64,000 bases of DNA from Pseudomonas asiatica (GCF_009932335.1 NZ_BLJF01000003.1:124001-188000); one strand, 5' to 3'; counted from the stretch's first letter, positions 10,516 to 23,864 are shown. A program made the numbers and translations. Notes: generated from the letters alone by a model not told the origin.

Positions 10516-11307
10516 ATGGCTAAGGTATTCGCAATCGCGAACCAGAAAGGTGGTGTGGGCAAGACCACCACCTGTATCAATCTCGCTGCCTCGCTGGCCG
10601 CGACCAAGCGTCGTGTGCTGCTGATCGACCTCGATCCGCAGGGCAACGCCACCATGGGCAGCGGTGTGGACAAGCACGAGCTCGAGCACTCGGTCTACGA
10701 CCTGTTGATCGGGGAATGCGACCTGGCCCAGGCCATGCATTACTCCGAGCACGGTGGTTTCCAGTTGCTGCCGGCCAACCGTGACCTGACAGCCGCCGAA
10801 GTGGTGCTGCTGGAAATGCAGGTCAAGGAGAGCCGCCTGCGCAACGCCTTGGCGCCTATCCGCGAGAACTACGACTACATCCTCATCGATTGCCCTCCGT
10901 CGCTGTCGATGCTGACGCTCAACGCACTGGTCGCTTCAGATGGCGTGATCATCCCGATGCAGTGCGAGTATTACGCACTGGAAGGTCTCAGCGACCTTGT
11001 GGATAACATCAAGCGCATCGCCGCCCGGTTGAACCCGGAGCTGAAGATCGAGGGCCTGCTGCGGACCATGTACGATCCGCGCCTGAGCCTGAACAACGAT
11101 GTCTCGGCGCAGCTGAAGGAGCACTTTGGCCCGCAGCTGTACGACACGGTCATTCCGCGCAACATTCGCCTGGCCGAGGCCCCGAGCTTCGGCATGCCGG
11201 CCCTGGCCTACGACAAGCAATCGCGAGGCGCGCTGGCTTATCTGGCCCTGGCTGGGGAACTGGTACGCCGTCAACGCCGTCAATCACGCACTGCACAAAC
11301 AACTTAA
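10516..11307 (+). CDS. parA: Chromosome-partitioning ATPase ParA (Soj)
   Basis: ParA is a deviant-Walker ATPase that binds DNA non-specifically and moves ParB-parS complexes during chromosome segregation. The 263-residue product starts MAKVFAIANQKGGVGKTT, with the KGGVGKTT motif at residues 11-18, followed by DLDPQGNATMG (A') and IDCPPSLSMLT (B). Chromosomal ParAs of this size lack the N-terminal helix-turn-helix of plasmid ParAs. parB starts nine bases downstream. Confidence 0.97.
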   Translation: MAKVFAIANQKGGVGKTTTCINLAASLAATKRRVLLIDLDPQGNATMGSGVDKHELEHSVYDLLIGECDLAQAMHYSEHGGFQLLPANRDLTAAEVVLLEMQVKESRLRNALAPIRENYDYILIDCPPSLSMLTLNALVASDGVIIPMQCEYYALEGLSDLVDNIKRIAARLNPELKIEGLLRTMYDPRLSLNNDVSAQLKEHFGPQLYDTVIPRNIRLAEAPSFGMPALAYDKQSRGALAYLALAGELVRRQRRQSRTAQTT

Positions 11308-11316
11308 GGAATCCGT

Positions 11317-12189
11317 ATGGCCGTCAAGAAACGGGGTCTCGGACGTGGGTTGGATGCACTGCTCAGTGGTCCTTCCGTCAGCGCGCTCGAAGAGCAGGCT
11401 GTGAAGATCGACCAGAAAGAACTGCAACACCTGCCGGTCGAGCTGATCCAGCGTGGCAAATACCAGCCGCGTCGGGACATGGACCCGGAGGCGCTGGAAG
11501 AGCTCGCGCACTCGATTCGCAACCATGGCGTGATGCAACCGATCGTGGTGCGCCCGATCGATGGCAACCGCTACGAGATCATCGCCGGTGAGCGCCGCTG
11601 GCGCGCCACCCAGCAGGCTGGCCTGGACAAGATCCCGGCGATGGTCCGCGAAGTGCCCGACGAAGCCGCCATCGCCATGGCGCTGATCGAGAACATCCAG
11701 CGTGAAGACCTCAACCCGCTGGAAGAGGCGCTGGCCCTGCAGCGCCTGCAGCAGGAGTTCGAACTCACCCAGCAACAGGTGGCCGATGCCGTAGGCAAGT
11801 CGCGGGTAACCGTGGCCAACCTGCTGCGCCTGATCACCCTGCCTGACGCGATCAAGACCATGCTTGCCCATGGCGACCTGGAGATGGGCCACGCCCGAGC
11901 ATTGCTCGGCCTGGAAGAACACCGGCAGGAGGAGGGGGCGCGTCATGTTGTCGCACGTGGCCTCACCGTGCGCCAAACCGAGGCACTGGTTCGCCAGTGG
12001 CTCAGTGACAAACCTGATCCGGTCGAACCGAGCAAACCTGATCCGGATATCGCACGCCTTGAACAGCGGCTCGCAGAGCGCCTGGGCTCGGCCGTGCAGA
12101 TACGCCATGGCAACAAGGGCAAAGGCCAATTGGTTATTCGCTACAACTCGCTTGACGAGTTGCAAGGCGTGCTTGCTCACATCCGCTGA
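11317..12189 (+). CDS. parB: Chromosome-partitioning protein ParB (Spo0J)
   Basis: ParB is the CTP-dependent DNA clamp that loads at parS sites and partners ParA. The 290-residue protein begins with the short basic tail MAVKKRGLGRGLDALL that contacts ParA. It carries the CTP-binding motif GERRWRA near residue 90 and the central helix-turn-helix DNA-binding region at about 145-185. A C-terminal dimerisation domain closes it. I found no perfect parS 16-mer in this window, so its loading sites must be elsewhere or degenerate here. Confidence 0.97.
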   Translation: MAVKKRGLGRGLDALLSGPSVSALEEQAVKIDQKELQHLPVELIQRGKYQPRRDMDPEALEELAHSIRNHGVMQPIVVRPIDGNRYEIIAGERRWRATQQAGLDKIPAMVREVPDEAAIAMALIENIQREDLNPLEEALALQRLQQEFELTQQQVADAVGKSRVTVANLLRLITLPDAIKTMLAHGDLEMGHARALLGLEEHRQEEGARHVVARGLTVRQTEALVRQWLSDKPDPVEPSKPDPDIARLEQRLAERLGSAVQIRHGNKGKGQLVIRYNSLDELQGVLAHIR

Positions 12190-12234
12190 AACAATTCCCG
12201 TTGTAGCGCGCAGTCGGAAATCACTACCGAATAG

Positions 12235-12263
12235 TTGAATAGGGGTTAATCCACCCCTATACT
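12235..12263 (+). promoter_or_regulatory. Candidate sigma70 promoter of the atp operon
   Basis: The -35 box TTGAAT (12235-12240) and the -10 box TATACT (12258-12263) are separated by 17 bases, about 75 bases before atpI. The spacer is itself a palindrome: AGGGGT (12241-12246), TAATCC, ACCCCT (12253-12258). An operator or a DNA-structure effect within the promoter is therefore possible. Sequence inference only. Confidence 0.7.
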
Positions 12264-12338
12264 CTGCGCGCATTTTGTCGGCACAAATTATGCCAAGTCA
12301 TAACTGACTTGCTGGTCGACTTCCGAGGAGCAGTTGTG

Positions 12339-13632
<1,294 letters not shown>

Positions 13633-13653
13633 GACCGCCTGGCGTGTCTGATA

Positions 13654-13681
13654 GCCTTCCCCGCCTGTTCGGGGGGAGGGC
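13654..13681 (+). other. Intercistronic hairpin between atpB and atpE
   Basis: The arms GCCTTCCCCGCC and GGGGGGAGGGC pair around the loop TGTTC, followed by TTAAAAAG rather than a T run. It is therefore more likely an RNA-processing, stabilising or partial-attenuation element than a full terminator. It precedes the gene for the highest-copy subunit, atpE. Confidence 0.55.
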
Positions 13682-13761
13682 TTAAAAAGTCCGCAAGGGC
13701 ATGCTGTACCAAACGATTTGTTTTACCGCTTCAAACTAAAAACCTAACCAATACGACGTAA

Positions 13762-14034
<273 letters not shown>

Positions 14035-14090
14035 TCACTCGTCACCACGAGTTGATGGCTGTATGAATTAAGACCGAGCGAGGTGTTGGC

Positions 14091-14561
14091 GTGAACATTA
14101 ATGCAACCCTGATTGGCCAATCCGTTGCTTTTCTGATTTTTGTACTCTTCTGCATGAAGTATGTGTGGCCTCCGGTCATCACTGCCCTGCAAGAGCGCCA
14201 AAAGAAGATTGCCGACGGCTTGGACGCTGCCAACCGCGCAGCTCGCGACCTGGAGCTGGCCCAAGAGAAAGCGGGTCAGCAACTGCGCGAAGCTAAAGCA
14301 CAGGCAGCCGAAATCATCGAGCAAAGCAAGAAACGCGCTGCTCAGCTTGTCGAGGAAGCCCGTGATCAGGCCCGCGTCGAAGCTGACCGTGTGAAGGCTC
14401 AGGCTCTGGCCGAGATCGAACAGGAACTGAACAGCGCTAAAGACGCCCTGCGCGCCCAAGTGGGTGCCCTGGCCGTTGGTGGTGCTGAAAAGATCCTTGG
14501 CGCCACAATCGATCAAAACGCGCATGCGGAGCTGGTTAACAAACTGGCCGCTGAAATTTAA
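14091..14561 (+). CDS. atpF: F1Fo ATP synthase subunit b
   Basis: Subunit b forms the peripheral stalk that holds F1 still against Fo. The 156-residue product has one N-terminal membrane segment (about 6-26) followed by a long charged alpha-helical, Ala/Lys/Glu-rich region (about 40-140), typical of the right-handed coiled coil. The start is GTG 14091 (read as [10 protein letters not shown]), preceded by GAGCGAGGTG. atpH follows after 12 bases. Confidence 0.97.
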   Translation: MNINATLIGQSVAFLIFVLFCMKYVWPPVITALQERQKKIADGLDAANRAARDLELAQEKAGQQLREAKAQAAEIIEQSKKRAAQLVEEARDQARVEADRVKAQALAEIEQELNSAKDALRAQVGALAVGGAEKILGATIDQNAHAELVNKLAAEI

Positions 14562-14573
14562 GCGAGGGCGATC

Positions 14574-15110
14574 ATGGCAGAACTGACCACGTTGGCCCGA
14601 CCTTACGCTAAGGCTGCCTTTGAGCATGCCCAGGCCCATCAGCAACTGGCCAATTGGTCAGCCATGCTCGGCCTGGCTGCTGCGGTGTCGCAAGACGACA
14701 CCATGCAGCGCCTGCTCAAGGCCCCGCGACTGACGAGCGCAGAAAAGGCCGCCACGTTCATTGACGTGTGCGGTGACAAGTTCAATGCACAGGCACGGAA
14801 TTTCATTCATGTTGCCGCGGAAAACGACCGTCTCCTGCTTCTGCCGGAGATTGCCGCCCTGTTCGACCTGTACAAGGCCGAGCAAGAGAAATCCGTGGAC
14901 GTGGAAGTCACCAGTGCCTTCGCGTTGAACCAAGAACAGCAAGACAAACTCGCCAAGGTTCTCAGTGCACGGTTAGGCCAGGAAGTGCGCCTGCACGCGT
15001 CGGAGGATGCCAGCCTGATTGGCGGCGTCGTCATCCGCGCCGGTGACCTGGTAATCGATGGCTCTGTTCGCGGCAAAATCGCGAAACTGGCCGAAGCATT
15101 GAAATCTTGA
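14574..15110 (+). CDS. atpH: F1Fo ATP synthase subunit delta
   Basis: Delta caps the F1 head and joins it to the b-subunit stalk. The 178-residue protein starts [19 protein letters not shown], the characteristic delta/OSCP N-terminus. Its C-terminus carries the family motif [20 protein letters not shown] at about 145-164. It sits in the usual place between atpF and atpA. Confidence 0.97.
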   Translation: MAELTTLARPYAKAAFEHAQAHQQLANWSAMLGLAAAVSQDDTMQRLLKAPRLTSAEKAATFIDVCGDKFNAQARNFIHVAAENDRLLLLPEIAALFDLYKAEQEKSVDVEVTSAFALNQEQQDKLAKVLSARLGQEVRLHASEDASLIGGVVIRAGDLVIDGSVRGKIAKLAEALKS

Positions 15111-15131
15111 GTTTGAAGGGGCAGCAGAGCA

Positions 15132-16676
15132 ATGCAGCAACTCAATCCTTCCGAAATTAGTGAAATCATCAAGGGCCGCATCGACAACCTCGATGTGAGC
15201 TCCCAAGCCCGTAACGAAGGTACCGTTGTTTCGGTATCCGACGGTATCGTGCGGATCCACGGTCTGGCCGACGTCATGTACGGCGAAATGATCGAGTTCC
15301 CTGGCAGCGTATTCGGCATGGCCCTGAACCTGGAGCAAGACTCCGTAGGTGCAGTGATCCTGGGTGCCTATGACACCCTCGCCGAGGGCATGAGCGCCAA
15401 GTGTACCGGTCGCATCCTGGAAGTTCCGGTCGGCAAAGGCCTGCTGGGCCGCGTCGTCGACGCTCTGGGTAACCCGATCGATGGCAAAGGTCCTCTGACC
15501 ACCACCGAAACCGACGCGGTCGAAAAGGTCGCTCCAGGCGTGATCTGGCGTAAGTCGGTAGACCAGCCTGTACAGACTGGCTACAAGTCCGTCGACGCCA
15601 TGATCCCTGTCGGCCGTGGCCAGCGCGAGCTGATCATCGGTGACCGTCAGATCGGCAAGACCGCCATGGCCATCGACGCCATCATCAACCAGAAAGACTC
15701 CGGTATTTTCTGTGTTTATGTTGCTGTCGGCCAGAAGCGTTCCACCGTTGCCAACATCGTTCGCAAGCTGGAAGAAGCCGGCGCCCTGGCCAACACCATC
15801 GTGGTCGTTGCCAGTGCTTCGGAATCCGCCGCACTGCAGTTCCTGGCGCCATACGCCGGCTGCACCATGGGCGAGTTCTTCCGTGACCGCGGTGAAGACG
15901 CCCTGATCGTTTACGACGACCTGTCCAAGCAGGCCGTTGCCTACCGTCAGATCTCCCTGCTGCTGCGCCGTCCACCAGGACGTGAAGCGTACCCAGGTGA
16001 CGTGTTCTATCTCCACTCCCGTCTGCTGGAGCGTGCATCGCGCGTTTCGGAAGAGTACGTCGAGAAGTTCACCAACGGCGCAGTCACTGGCAAGACCGGT
16101 TCCCTGACCGCCCTGCCGATCATCGAAACCCAGGCTGGCGACGTTTCCGCGTTCGTTCCGACCAACGTGATTTCCATCACCGACGGTCAGATCTTCCTGG
16201 AATCGGCCATGTTCAACTCGGGCATCCGCCCAGCAGTGAACGCCGGTGTTTCGGTATCCCGCGTAGGTGGTGCCGCTCAGACCAAGATCATCAAGAAGCT
16301 GTCCGGTGGTATCCGTACCGCTCTGGCTCAGTACCGTGAACTGGCTGCATTCGCCCAGTTCGCTTCCGATCTGGACGAAGCGACCCGCAAGCAGCTGGAG
16401 CATGGTCAGCGCGTTACCGAGCTGATGAAGCAGAAGCAGTACGCGCCGATGTCCATCGCGGACATGGCTCTGTCGCTGTACGCCGCTGAGCGTGGCTTCC
16501 TGACTGACGTAGAAGTCTCCAAGATCGGTAGCTTCGAGCAAGCACTGATCGCCTTCTTCAACCGTGATCACGCTGAACTGATGGCGAAGATCAACGTGAA
16601 GGGTGACTTCAACGACGAAATCGACGCAGGCCTGAAAGCCGGTATCGAGAAGTTCAAGGCCACCCAGACCTGGTAA
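15132..16676 (+). CDS. atpA: F1Fo ATP synthase subunit alpha
   Basis: Alpha is the non-catalytic nucleotide-binding subunit of F1. The 514-residue protein has the N-terminal beta-barrel, the P-loop [11 protein letters not shown] at about residues 170-180, and the ATP-synthase signature [14 protein letters not shown] near 366. Length and order are standard. A perfect hairpin lies between its stop and atpG. Confidence 0.98.
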   Translation: MQQLNPSEISEIIKGRIDNLDVSSQARNEGTVVSVSDGIVRIHGLADVMYGEMIEFPGSVFGMALNLEQDSVGAVILGAYDTLAEGMSAKCTGRILEVPVGKGLLGRVVDALGNPIDGKGPLTTTETDAVEKVAPGVIWRKSVDQPVQTGYKSVDAMIPVGRGQRELIIGDRQIGKTAMAIDAIINQKDSGIFCVYVAVGQKRSTVANIVRKLEEAGALANTIVVVASASESAALQFLAPYAGCTMGEFFRDRGEDALIVYDDLSKQAVAYRQISLLLRRPPGREAYPGDVFYLHSRLLERASRVSEEYVEKFTNGAVTGKTGSLTALPIIETQAGDVSAFVPTNVISITDGQIFLESAMFNSGIRPAVNAGVSVSRVGGAAQTKIIKKLSGGIRTALAQYRELAAFAQFASDLDEATRKQLEHGQRVTELMKQKQYAPMSIADMALSLYAAERGFLTDVEVSKIGSFEQALIAFFNRDHAELMAKINVKGDFNDEIDAGLKAGIEKFKATQTW

Positions 16677-16681
16677 GCCGC

Positions 16682-16703
16682 AGCGGGGGCTCAGGCCCCC
16701 GCT
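16682..16703 (+). other. Intercistronic hairpin between atpA and atpG
   Basis: A perfect nine-base stem, AGCGGGGGC and GCCCCCGCT, encloses the loop TCAG. No T run follows, so it is unlikely to be a full terminator. A role in mRNA processing or stability is an inference. Confidence 0.6.
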
Positions 16704-16724
16704 TGCTAACCTGATAGGTGATAC

Positions 16725-17585
16725 ATGGCAGGCGCAAAAGAGATTCGCAGTAAGATTGCGAGCATCAAAAGCACGCAAAAAATTACCAGCGCCATGGAGA
16801 AAGTGGCGGTCAGCAAGATGCGCAAGGCACAAATGCGCATGGCTGCTAGCCGTCCTTACGCGGAGCGTATCCGCCAGGTGATCGGTCATCTGGCCAACGC
16901 CAACCCGGAATACCGCCACCCGTTCATGATCGAGCGCCCTGTAAAGCGCGCCGGTTATATCGTGGTGAGCAGTGACCGTGGTCTGTGCGGTGGCTTGAAC
17001 ACCAACCTGTTCAAGGCCCTGGTCAAGGACATGAACGAAAACCGCGAACAGGGCGTGGAAATCGACCTGTGCGTGATCGGCAGCAAGGGTGCGACTTTCT
17101 TCCGCATCTTTGGCGGCAACGTCGTAGCCGCGATCAGCCACTTGGGCGAAGAGCCATCGATCAACGATCTGATCGGCTCCGTCAAAGTGATGCTGGACGC
17201 CTACCTGGACGGCCGTATCGATCGCCTCTCGGTGGTTTCGAACAAGTTCATCAACACCATGACCCAGAAGCCAACGGTCGAGCAATTGGTACCGTTGGTG
17301 GCAACCCCGGATCAGGATCTCAAGCATCACTGGGACTACCTGTACGAACCCGACGCAAAAGAGCTGCTGGACGGCTTGATGGTGCGTTACGTGGAGTCGC
17401 AGGTGTACCAGGCGGTGGTCGAGAACAACGCTGCTGAACAAGCGGCCCGGATGATCGCCATGAAGAACGCCACAGACAACGCCGGTGATTTGATCAAAGA
17501 GCTTCAGTTGATCTACAACAAGGCGCGTCAGGCTGCGATCACCCAGGAGATCTCGGAAATCGTCGGCGGCGCTGCCGCGGTTTAA
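16725..17585 (+). CDS. atpG: F1Fo ATP synthase subunit gamma
   Basis: Gamma is the rotating central shaft of F1. The 286-residue product begins [18 protein letters not shown], has the conserved [11 protein letters not shown] block near residue 83, and ends with the C-terminal helix [15 protein letters not shown]. It is in frame and intact. atpD follows after 27 bases. Confidence 0.98.
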   Translation: MAGAKEIRSKIASIKSTQKITSAMEKVAVSKMRKAQMRMAASRPYAERIRQVIGHLANANPEYRHPFMIERPVKRAGYIVVSSDRGLCGGLNTNLFKALVKDMNENREQGVEIDLCVIGSKGATFFRIFGGNVVAAISHLGEEPSINDLIGSVKVMLDAYLDGRIDRLSVVSNKFINTMTQKPTVEQLVPLVATPDQDLKHHWDYLYEPDAKELLDGLMVRYVESQVYQAVVENNAAEQAARMIAMKNATDNAGDLIKELQLIYNKARQAAITQEISEIVGGAAAV

Positions 17586-18989
<1,404 letters not shown>

Positions 18990-18994
18990 TTCCT

Positions 18995-19012
18995 GCGCCC
19001 CGCAAGGGGCGC
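18995..19012 (+). other. Intercistronic hairpin between atpD and atpC
   Basis: A perfect seven-base stem, GCGCCCC and GGGGCGC, encloses a GCAA tetraloop and has no T run. It is the third G+C-rich hairpin between genes of this operon. Confidence 0.6.
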
Positions 19013-19032
19013 TATCAGGTTGAGGCAAGCAG

Positions 19033-19452
19033 ATGGCTATGACAGTCCATTGCGATATCGTCAGCGCGGAAGGAGAGATCTTCTCCGGCCTGGTCGAGAT
19101 GGTAGTTGCGCACGGTAACCTGGGTGATCTTGGTATCGCTCCGGGTCACGCGCCGCTGATCACCAATCTCAAGCCTGGTCCGATCACGCTGACCAAGCAG
19201 GGTGGCGCCCAAGAGGTGTTCTACATCTCTGGTGGTTTCCTCGAGGTTCAGCCGAACATGGTCAAGGTGCTTGCCGATACCGTGCAACGTGCTGCAGACC
19301 TGGATGAAGCTCAGGCTCAGGAAGCCCTCAAGGCTGCCGAGAACGCCCTGAATCTGAAAGGCGCGGACTTCGACTACGGCGCCGCCGCCGCACGTCTGGC
19401 CGAGGCCGCAGCTCAGCTGCGTACCGTCCAGCAAATGCGCAGAGGCAAGTAA
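19033..19452 (+). CDS. atpC: F1Fo ATP synthase subunit epsilon
   Basis: Epsilon sits on the rotor and inhibits ATP hydrolysis. The 139-residue protein starts [19 protein letters not shown], has the beta-sandwich domain with [17 protein letters not shown] at about 31-47, and a C-terminal helical pair rich in Ala/Glu. It is the last gene of the operon and is followed by a terminator. Confidence 0.97.
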   Translation: MAMTVHCDIVSAEGEIFSGLVEMVVAHGNLGDLGIAPGHAPLITNLKPGPITLTKQGGAQEVFYISGGFLEVQPNMVKVLADTVQRAADLDEAQAQEALKAAENALNLKGADFDYGAAAARLAEAAAQLRTVQQMRRGK

Positions 19453-19490
19453 TCGGCCCTCGGCTGATAACTTCTGTTGCGATTGAGTAA

Positions 19491-19515
19491 AAGGGTAGCC
19501 TCGGCTACCCTTTTT
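19491..19515 (+). terminator. Rho-independent terminator of the atp operon
   Basis: The arms AAGGGTAGCC and GGCTACCCTT enclose a two-base spacer and run into a T-rich tail. It marks the end of the atp operon before glmU. Confidence 0.92.
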
Positions 19516-19574
19516 CTTTTTCTGATTTCTCTCCCCCGGTCATTTCACTGACCACCCAGGATTGGTAGCCAGTA

Positions 19575-20942
19575 ATGTCACTCGATATCGTTATTCTCGC
19601 CGCCGGCCAAGGCACCCGCATGCGCTCGGCGCTGCCCAAGGTGCTGCACCCGGTTGCCGGCAACTCCATGCTCGGCCATGTTATCCACAGCGCGCGCCAG
19701 CTGCAGCCGCAAGGTATTCATGTGGTCATTGGCCATGGTGCCGAGCTGGTTCGCGAGCGCCTGGCCGCCGACGACCTGAACTTCGTCATGCAGGATAAGC
19801 AGCTGGGTACCGGCCATGCGGTTGCCCAGGCATTGCCGGCCTTGACCGCCGAAACCGTGCTGGTGCTGTACGGTGATGTGCCTTTGATTGAAGTGGAAAC
19901 CCTGCAGCGCCTGCTGGCGAAGGCCAACGAGCAGCAGCTGGGCCTGCTCACGGTGACCCTCGACGACCCGACCGGTTATGGCCGTATCGTGCGTGACGAG
20001 CAGGGGAAGGTGACCGCCATCGTTGAGCACAAGGACGCCAACGATGCGCAGAAAGCGATCAAGGAAGGCAACACCGGTATTCTGGCCCTGCCGGCCGCGC
20101 GTCTGGCCGACTGGATGGGTCGCCTGTCGAACAACAATGCCCAGGGTGAGTATTACCTGACCGATGTCATCGCCATGGCTGTAGCTGACGGCCTGGTAGT
20201 GGCTACTGAACAGCCGCACGACCCGATGGAAGTGCAAGGTGCCAACGACCGTCGCCAGCTGTCCGAACTGGAGCGCCACTACCAGTTGCGTGAAGGCCGT
20301 CGCCTGATGGCCCAGGGCGTAACTTTGCGCGACCCGTCGCGCTTCGATGTCCGCGGTGAAGTGACCGTTGGCCGTGACGTGCTGATCGATATCAACGTGA
20401 TTCTCGAAGGCAAGGTGGTCATCGAGGACGATGTGCAGATCGGCCCTAACTGCGTGATCAAGAACACCACCCTGCGCAAAGGCGCAGTGGTCAAGGCCAA
20501 CAGCCACCTTGAAGGCGCCGTGATGGGCGAGGGCAGCGATGCCGGCCCGTTCGCCCGCCTGCGCCCGGGTAGCGTGCTGGACGCCAAGGCACATGTGGGT
20601 AACTTCGTCGAACTGAAGAACGCTCACCTGGGTGAGGGCGCCAAGGCCGGTCACCTGACTTATCTGGGCGATGCCGAAATCGGTGCTCGTACCAACATCG
20701 GCGCCGGCACCATCACCTGCAACTACGATGGCGCGAACAAGTTCAAGACCGTGATGGGCGAGGATGTATTCATCGGCTCGAACAACTCGTTGGTAGCGCC
20801 TGTGGAAATCAAGGCTGGTGCGACCACTGCAGCCGGTTCGACCATCACTCAGACCGTTGAGGCAGGCGATCTGGCGGTGGCTCGTGCACGTCAGCGCAAC
20901 ATCTCGGGTTGGAAGCGGCCGGAAAAGATCAAGAAGAGCTGA
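19575..20942 (+). CDS. glmU: Bifunctional GlmU: N-acetylglucosamine-1-phosphate uridyltransferase / glucosamine-1-phosphate acetyltransferase
   Basis: GlmU makes UDP-N-acetylglucosamine, the precursor of peptidoglycan and lipopolysaccharide. The 455-residue protein has the N-terminal pyrophosphorylase domain with LAAGQGTRM at residues 8-16. A C-terminal left-handed beta-helix acetyltransferase begins near residue 250, with hexapeptide repeats such as [12 protein letters not shown]. Length and domain order are normal. It lies near glmS, which feeds the same pathway, though as a separate transcription unit ending in its own terminator. Confidence 0.98.
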   Translation: MSLDIVILAAGQGTRMRSALPKVLHPVAGNSMLGHVIHSARQLQPQGIHVVIGHGAELVRERLAADDLNFVMQDKQLGTGHAVAQALPALTAETVLVLYGDVPLIEVETLQRLLAKANEQQLGLLTVTLDDPTGYGRIVRDEQGKVTAIVEHKDANDAQKAIKEGNTGILALPAARLADWMGRLSNNNAQGEYYLTDVIAMAVADGLVVATEQPHDPMEVQGANDRRQLSELERHYQLREGRRLMAQGVTLRDPSRFDVRGEVTVGRDVLIDINVILEGKVVIEDDVQIGPNCVIKNTTLRKGAVVKANSHLEGAVMGEGSDAGPFARLRPGSVLDAKAHVGNFVELKNAHLGEGAKAGHLTYLGDAEIGARTNIGAGTITCNYDGANKFKTVMGEDVFIGSNNSLVAPVEIKAGATTAAGSTITQTVEAGDLAVARARQRNISGWKRPEKIKKS

Positions 20943-20965
20943 GTTATACACAGCTGTTTCGATCG

Positions 20966-20996
20966 AAAGCCGACTTATGTGAATAAGTCGGCTTTT
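20966..20996 (+). terminator. Rho-independent terminator after glmU
   Basis: An AAAGCCGACTTA arm pairs with TAAGTCGGCTTT around the loop TGTGAA, followed by a short T run. The stem is 12 bases and essentially perfect. Confidence 0.92.
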
Positions 20997-21020
20997 TATT
21001 TTGCGGCATATCGCAGCCTC

Positions 21021-21135
21021 TGTAGGAGCGACCTTGTGTCGCGATGGACTGCAAAGTAGGCCCGACAATTTCTGTTTTGCCTCGAAAACCCTGGGGCCGC
21101 GCTGCGGCCCATCGCGACACAAGGCCGCTCCTACA
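21021..21135. repeat. Inverted pair of P. putida REP-like repeats
   Basis: The 27-base unit beginning TGTAGGAGCGACCTTGTGTC (21021-21047) recurs in inverted orientation at 21109-21135 with one mismatch. About 60 bases separate the two, including an extra small palindrome (GGGGCCGCGCTGCGGCCC). This is the head-to-head arrangement of extragenic REP pairs. It occupies most of the space between the glmU terminator and glmR; I see no gene in it. Confidence 0.75.
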
Positions 21136-21224
21136 GGGGCCGCGCCAGTGCAGAGAGAATCTATCCACAGGGCAGTGACGACTTGACGAATCGCTCATCT
21201 TAGGTTTTGATTGCCATCATTATC

Positions 21225-21237
21225 TTTCGAATCGAAA
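21225..21237. promoter_or_regulatory. Candidate GlmR operator
   Basis: The 13-base perfect palindrome TTTCGAATCGAAA sits 11 bases before the glmR start codon. DeoR-family regulators often bind TTTCG/CGAAA-type repeats, so this is a plausible autoregulatory site. Inferred from sequence alone. Confidence 0.5.
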
Positions 21238-21248
21238 CTTAAGCGCTC

Positions 21249-22025
21249 ATGTCGAAACGAAACACCCCGCAGCGGCGGCACAACATCCTGGCTTTGCTCA
21301 GCGAGCAGGGCGAGGTGAGTGTGGACGCGTTGGCCAAGCGTTTCGCTACCTCGGAGGTCACCATCCGCAAGGACCTCGCTGCCCTGGAAACCAATGGCCT
21401 GTTGCTACGGCGTTATGGTGGCGCGGTCCCGGTGCCTCAAGAGCTGCTCGGTGAACCTGCCCAGCCGGTGTCTTCCTATAAAAAGGCCATCGCCCGCGCT
21501 GCTGTGGCGCGTATCCGCGAACATGCGCGCATCATCATCGACAGCGGCAGCACCACGGCAGCCATGATCCCTGAACTGGGCCGCCATCCTGGCCTGGTGG
21601 TGATGACCAATTCGATGAACGTGGCCCGCGCCATCTGCGACCTCGAACACGAGCCGGTGCTGCTGATGACCGGTGGCACCTGGGACCCGCATTCCGAGTC
21701 GTTCCAGGGCCAGGTGGCCGAGCAGGTGTTGCGCTCCTACGATTTCGACCAACTGTTCATCGGCGCCGACGGCATCGACCTCGGCCGCGGTACCACCACC
21801 TTCAACGAACTTCTCGGGCTGAGCCGGGTCATGGCCGAAGTCGCCCGTGAAGTGATCGTGATGGTCGAATCGGACAAGGTAGGGCGCAAGATCCCTAACC
21901 TCGAGCTGCCCTGGGGCAGCGTGCACACCCTTATTACTGACGAACGCCTGCCCGCAGCGGCACGCGAACAAATTCAAGCCCGCGGCATCAACCTGATCTG
22001 CGCCGCGATCAGCCAGGAGCAATAA
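21249..22025 (+). CDS. glmR: DeoR-family transcriptional regulator GlmR
   Basis: The 258-residue protein has an N-terminal DeoR helix-turn-helix (about residues 8-60, with VDALAKRFATSEVTIRKDL) and a C-terminal DeoR sensor domain (about 75-235) with DSGSTTAAM near 98. Its stop lies four bases before the glmS start, so the two are co-transcribed. A DeoR regulator in this position (GlmR) is known in P. aeruginosa to affect glmS expression and cell-wall supply. The symbol is by position and family. Confidence 0.88.
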   Translation: MSKRNTPQRRHNILALLSEQGEVSVDALAKRFATSEVTIRKDLAALETNGLLLRRYGGAVPVPQELLGEPAQPVSSYKKAIARAAVARIREHARIIIDSGSTTAAMIPELGRHPGLVVMTNSMNVARAICDLEHEPVLLMTGGTWDPHSESFQGQVAEQVLRSYDFDQLFIGADGIDLGRGTTTFNELLGLSRVMAEVAREVIVMVESDKVGRKIPNLELPWGSVHTLITDERLPAAAREQIQARGINLICAAISQEQ

Positions 22026-22028
22026 ACC

Positions 22029-23864
22029 ATGTGTGGAATCGTTGGTGCCGTCGCCGAGCGCAACATCACAGCCATCCTGATCGAAGGCCTCAAGCGTCTT
22101 GAGTACCGCGGGTACGACAGCGCCGGCCTGGCCGTCCTCACCCAGAACGGTGAACTGCAGCGCCGTCGCCGTATCGGCAAGGTCAGTGAACTGGAAGCCG
22201 CTGTTGCCGCCGAGCCACTGGCCGGCCAGCTGGGCATCGCCCACACTCGCTGGGCCACCCACGGTGCGCCGACCGAGGGCAACGCCCACCCGCACTTCTC
22301 GGGCCATGAAGTGGCCGTGGTGCACAACGGCATCATCGAGAACCACGAAGAACTGCGCGAAGAGCTGAAGGGCCTTGGCTATGTCTTCACTTCGCAGACT
22401 GATACCGAAGTCATCGTCCACCTGATCCACCACACCCTGAAGAGCATTCCGGACCTGACCGATGCCCTGAAGGCTGCGGTGAAGCGCCTGCATGGTGCTT
22501 ACGGCCTGGCGCTGATCAGTGCCAAGCAGCCTGACCGCCTGGTAGCCGCACGCAGTGGCAGCCCGCTGGTGATCGGCCTGGGCCTGGGCGAGAACTTCCT
22601 GGCGTCCGACCAGCTGGCCCTGCGCCAGGTCACCGACCGCTTCATGTACCTGGAAGAAGGCGACATCGCCGAAATCCGCCGTGACCAGGTCTCCATCTGG
22701 GACCAGGATGGCCACAAGGTCCAGCGCGAAACCGTGCAGTACCACGAAGGTGCCGAAGCTGCCGACAAAGGTACCTACCGCCACTTCATGCTCAAGGAAA
22801 TCCACGAGCAGCCAAGCGTGGTGCAGCGCACCCTGGAAGGCCGGCTGGGCAAGGACAACGTTATGGTCCAGGCCTTCGGCCCGCAGGCTGCCGAACTGTT
22901 CGCCAAGGTGCGTAACGTGCAGATCGTTGCCTGCGGTACCAGCTACCACGCCGGCATGGTCGCCCGTTACTGGCTGGAAAGCCTGGCCGGGATCCCGTGC
23001 CAGGTCGAAGTGGCCAGCGAGTTCCGTTACCGCAAGGTGGTAGTGCAGCCGGACACCCTGTTCGTCTCCATCTCGCAGTCTGGCGAAACCGCCGACACCC
23101 TGGCCGCACTGCGCAACGCCAAGGAGCTGGGCTTCCTCGGCAGCCTGGCGATCTGCAACGTCGGTATCAGTTCGCTGGTGCGTGAGTCGGACCTGACCCT
23201 GCTGACTCTGGCCGGCCCGGAAATCGGCGTGGCTTCGACCAAGGCTTTCACCACCCAGCTTGTTTCGCTGATGCTGCTGACCCTGGCTCTGGGCCAGGTG
23301 CGCGGTACCCTGGAAGCCGGCGTCGAAGCCGAGCTGGTTGATGAACTGCGCCGCCTGCCGGCCCGCCTGGGCGAAGCCCTGGCCATGGACGCCACCGTCG
23401 AGAAAATCGCCGAGCTGTTCGCCGACAAGCACCACACCCTGTTCCTCGGCCGTGGTGCGCAGTACCCGGTGGCGATGGAAGGTGCGCTCAAGCTCAAGGA
23501 AATCTCCTACATCCACGCCGAAGCCTACCCGGCAGGCGAGCTGAAGCACGGCCCGCTGGCTCTGGTGGACAACGACATGCCAGTGGTAACCGTTGCGCCG
23601 AATAACGAACTGCTGGAGAAGCTGAAGTCCAACCTGCAGGAAGTACGCGCCCGTGGTGGCGAGCTGGTAGTGTTTGCAGACGAGCAGGCCGGCATGACCA
23701 ATGGCGAAGGTACCCACGTGATCAAGGTGCCGCACATCGCCGACGCCCTGGCACCAATCCTGTACACCATCCCGCTGCAGCTGCTGTCTTACTACGTGGC
23801 CGTGCTCAAGGGCACCGACGTGGACCAGCCGCGTAACCTAGCCAAGTCGGTTACGGTCGAGTAA
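22029..23864 (+). CDS. glmS: Glutamine-fructose-6-phosphate aminotransferase (isomerising)
   Basis: GlmS makes glucosamine-6-phosphate from fructose-6-phosphate and glutamine, the first committed step of amino-sugar synthesis. The 611-residue protein has the N-terminal nucleophile glutaminase ([11 protein letters not shown], Cys2 after Met removal) and two SIS sugar-isomerase domains, with CGTSYHAG near 304. The C-terminus ends LAKSVTVE. The final codons form the conserved Tn7 target recognised by TnsD, and a Tn7-like element begins about 25 bases after the stop. The gene itself is undamaged. Confidence 0.98.
   Translation: MCGIVGAVAERNITAILIEGLKRLEYRGYDSAGLAVLTQNGELQRRRRIGKVSELEAAVAAEPLAGQLGIAHTRWATHGAPTEGNAHPHFSGHEVAVVHNGIIENHEELREELKGLGYVFTSQTDTEVIVHLIHHTLKSIPDLTDALKAAVKRLHGAYGLALISAKQPDRLVAARSGSPLVIGLGLGENFLASDQLALRQVTDRFMYLEEGDIAEIRRDQVSIWDQDGHKVQRETVQYHEGAEAADKGTYRHFMLKEIHEQPSVVQRTLEGRLGKDNVMVQAFGPQAAELFAKVRNVQIVACGTSYHAGMVARYWLESLAGIPCQVEVASEFRYRKVVVQPDTLFVSISQSGETADTLAALRNAKELGFLGSLAICNVGISSLVRESDLTLLTLAGPEIGVASTKAFTTQLVSLMLLTLALGQVRGTLEAGVEAELVDELRRLPARLGEALAMDATVEKIAELFADKHHTLFLGRGAQYPVAMEGALKLKEISYIHAEAYPAGELKHGPLALVDNDMPVVTVAPNNELLEKLKSNLQEVRARGGELVVFADEQAGMTNGEGTHVIKVPHIADALAPILYTIPLQLLSYYVAVLKGTDVDQPRNLAKSVTVE

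Noticed and set aside
14973..17441. Open frame of 822 codons on the minus strand across atpA and atpG
   Set aside because: It is antisense to well-conserved ATP synthase genes; high G+C codon bias produces such shadows. The translation matches no known pattern.
22004..22028. glmS ribozyme or riboswitch upstream of glmS
   Set aside because: glmR ends four bases before glmS, leaving no space for the ribozyme, which is found mainly in Gram-positive bacteria.
21405..23735. Open frame of 776 codons on the minus strand across glmR and glmS
   Set aside because: Antisense shadow of intact, conserved genes.
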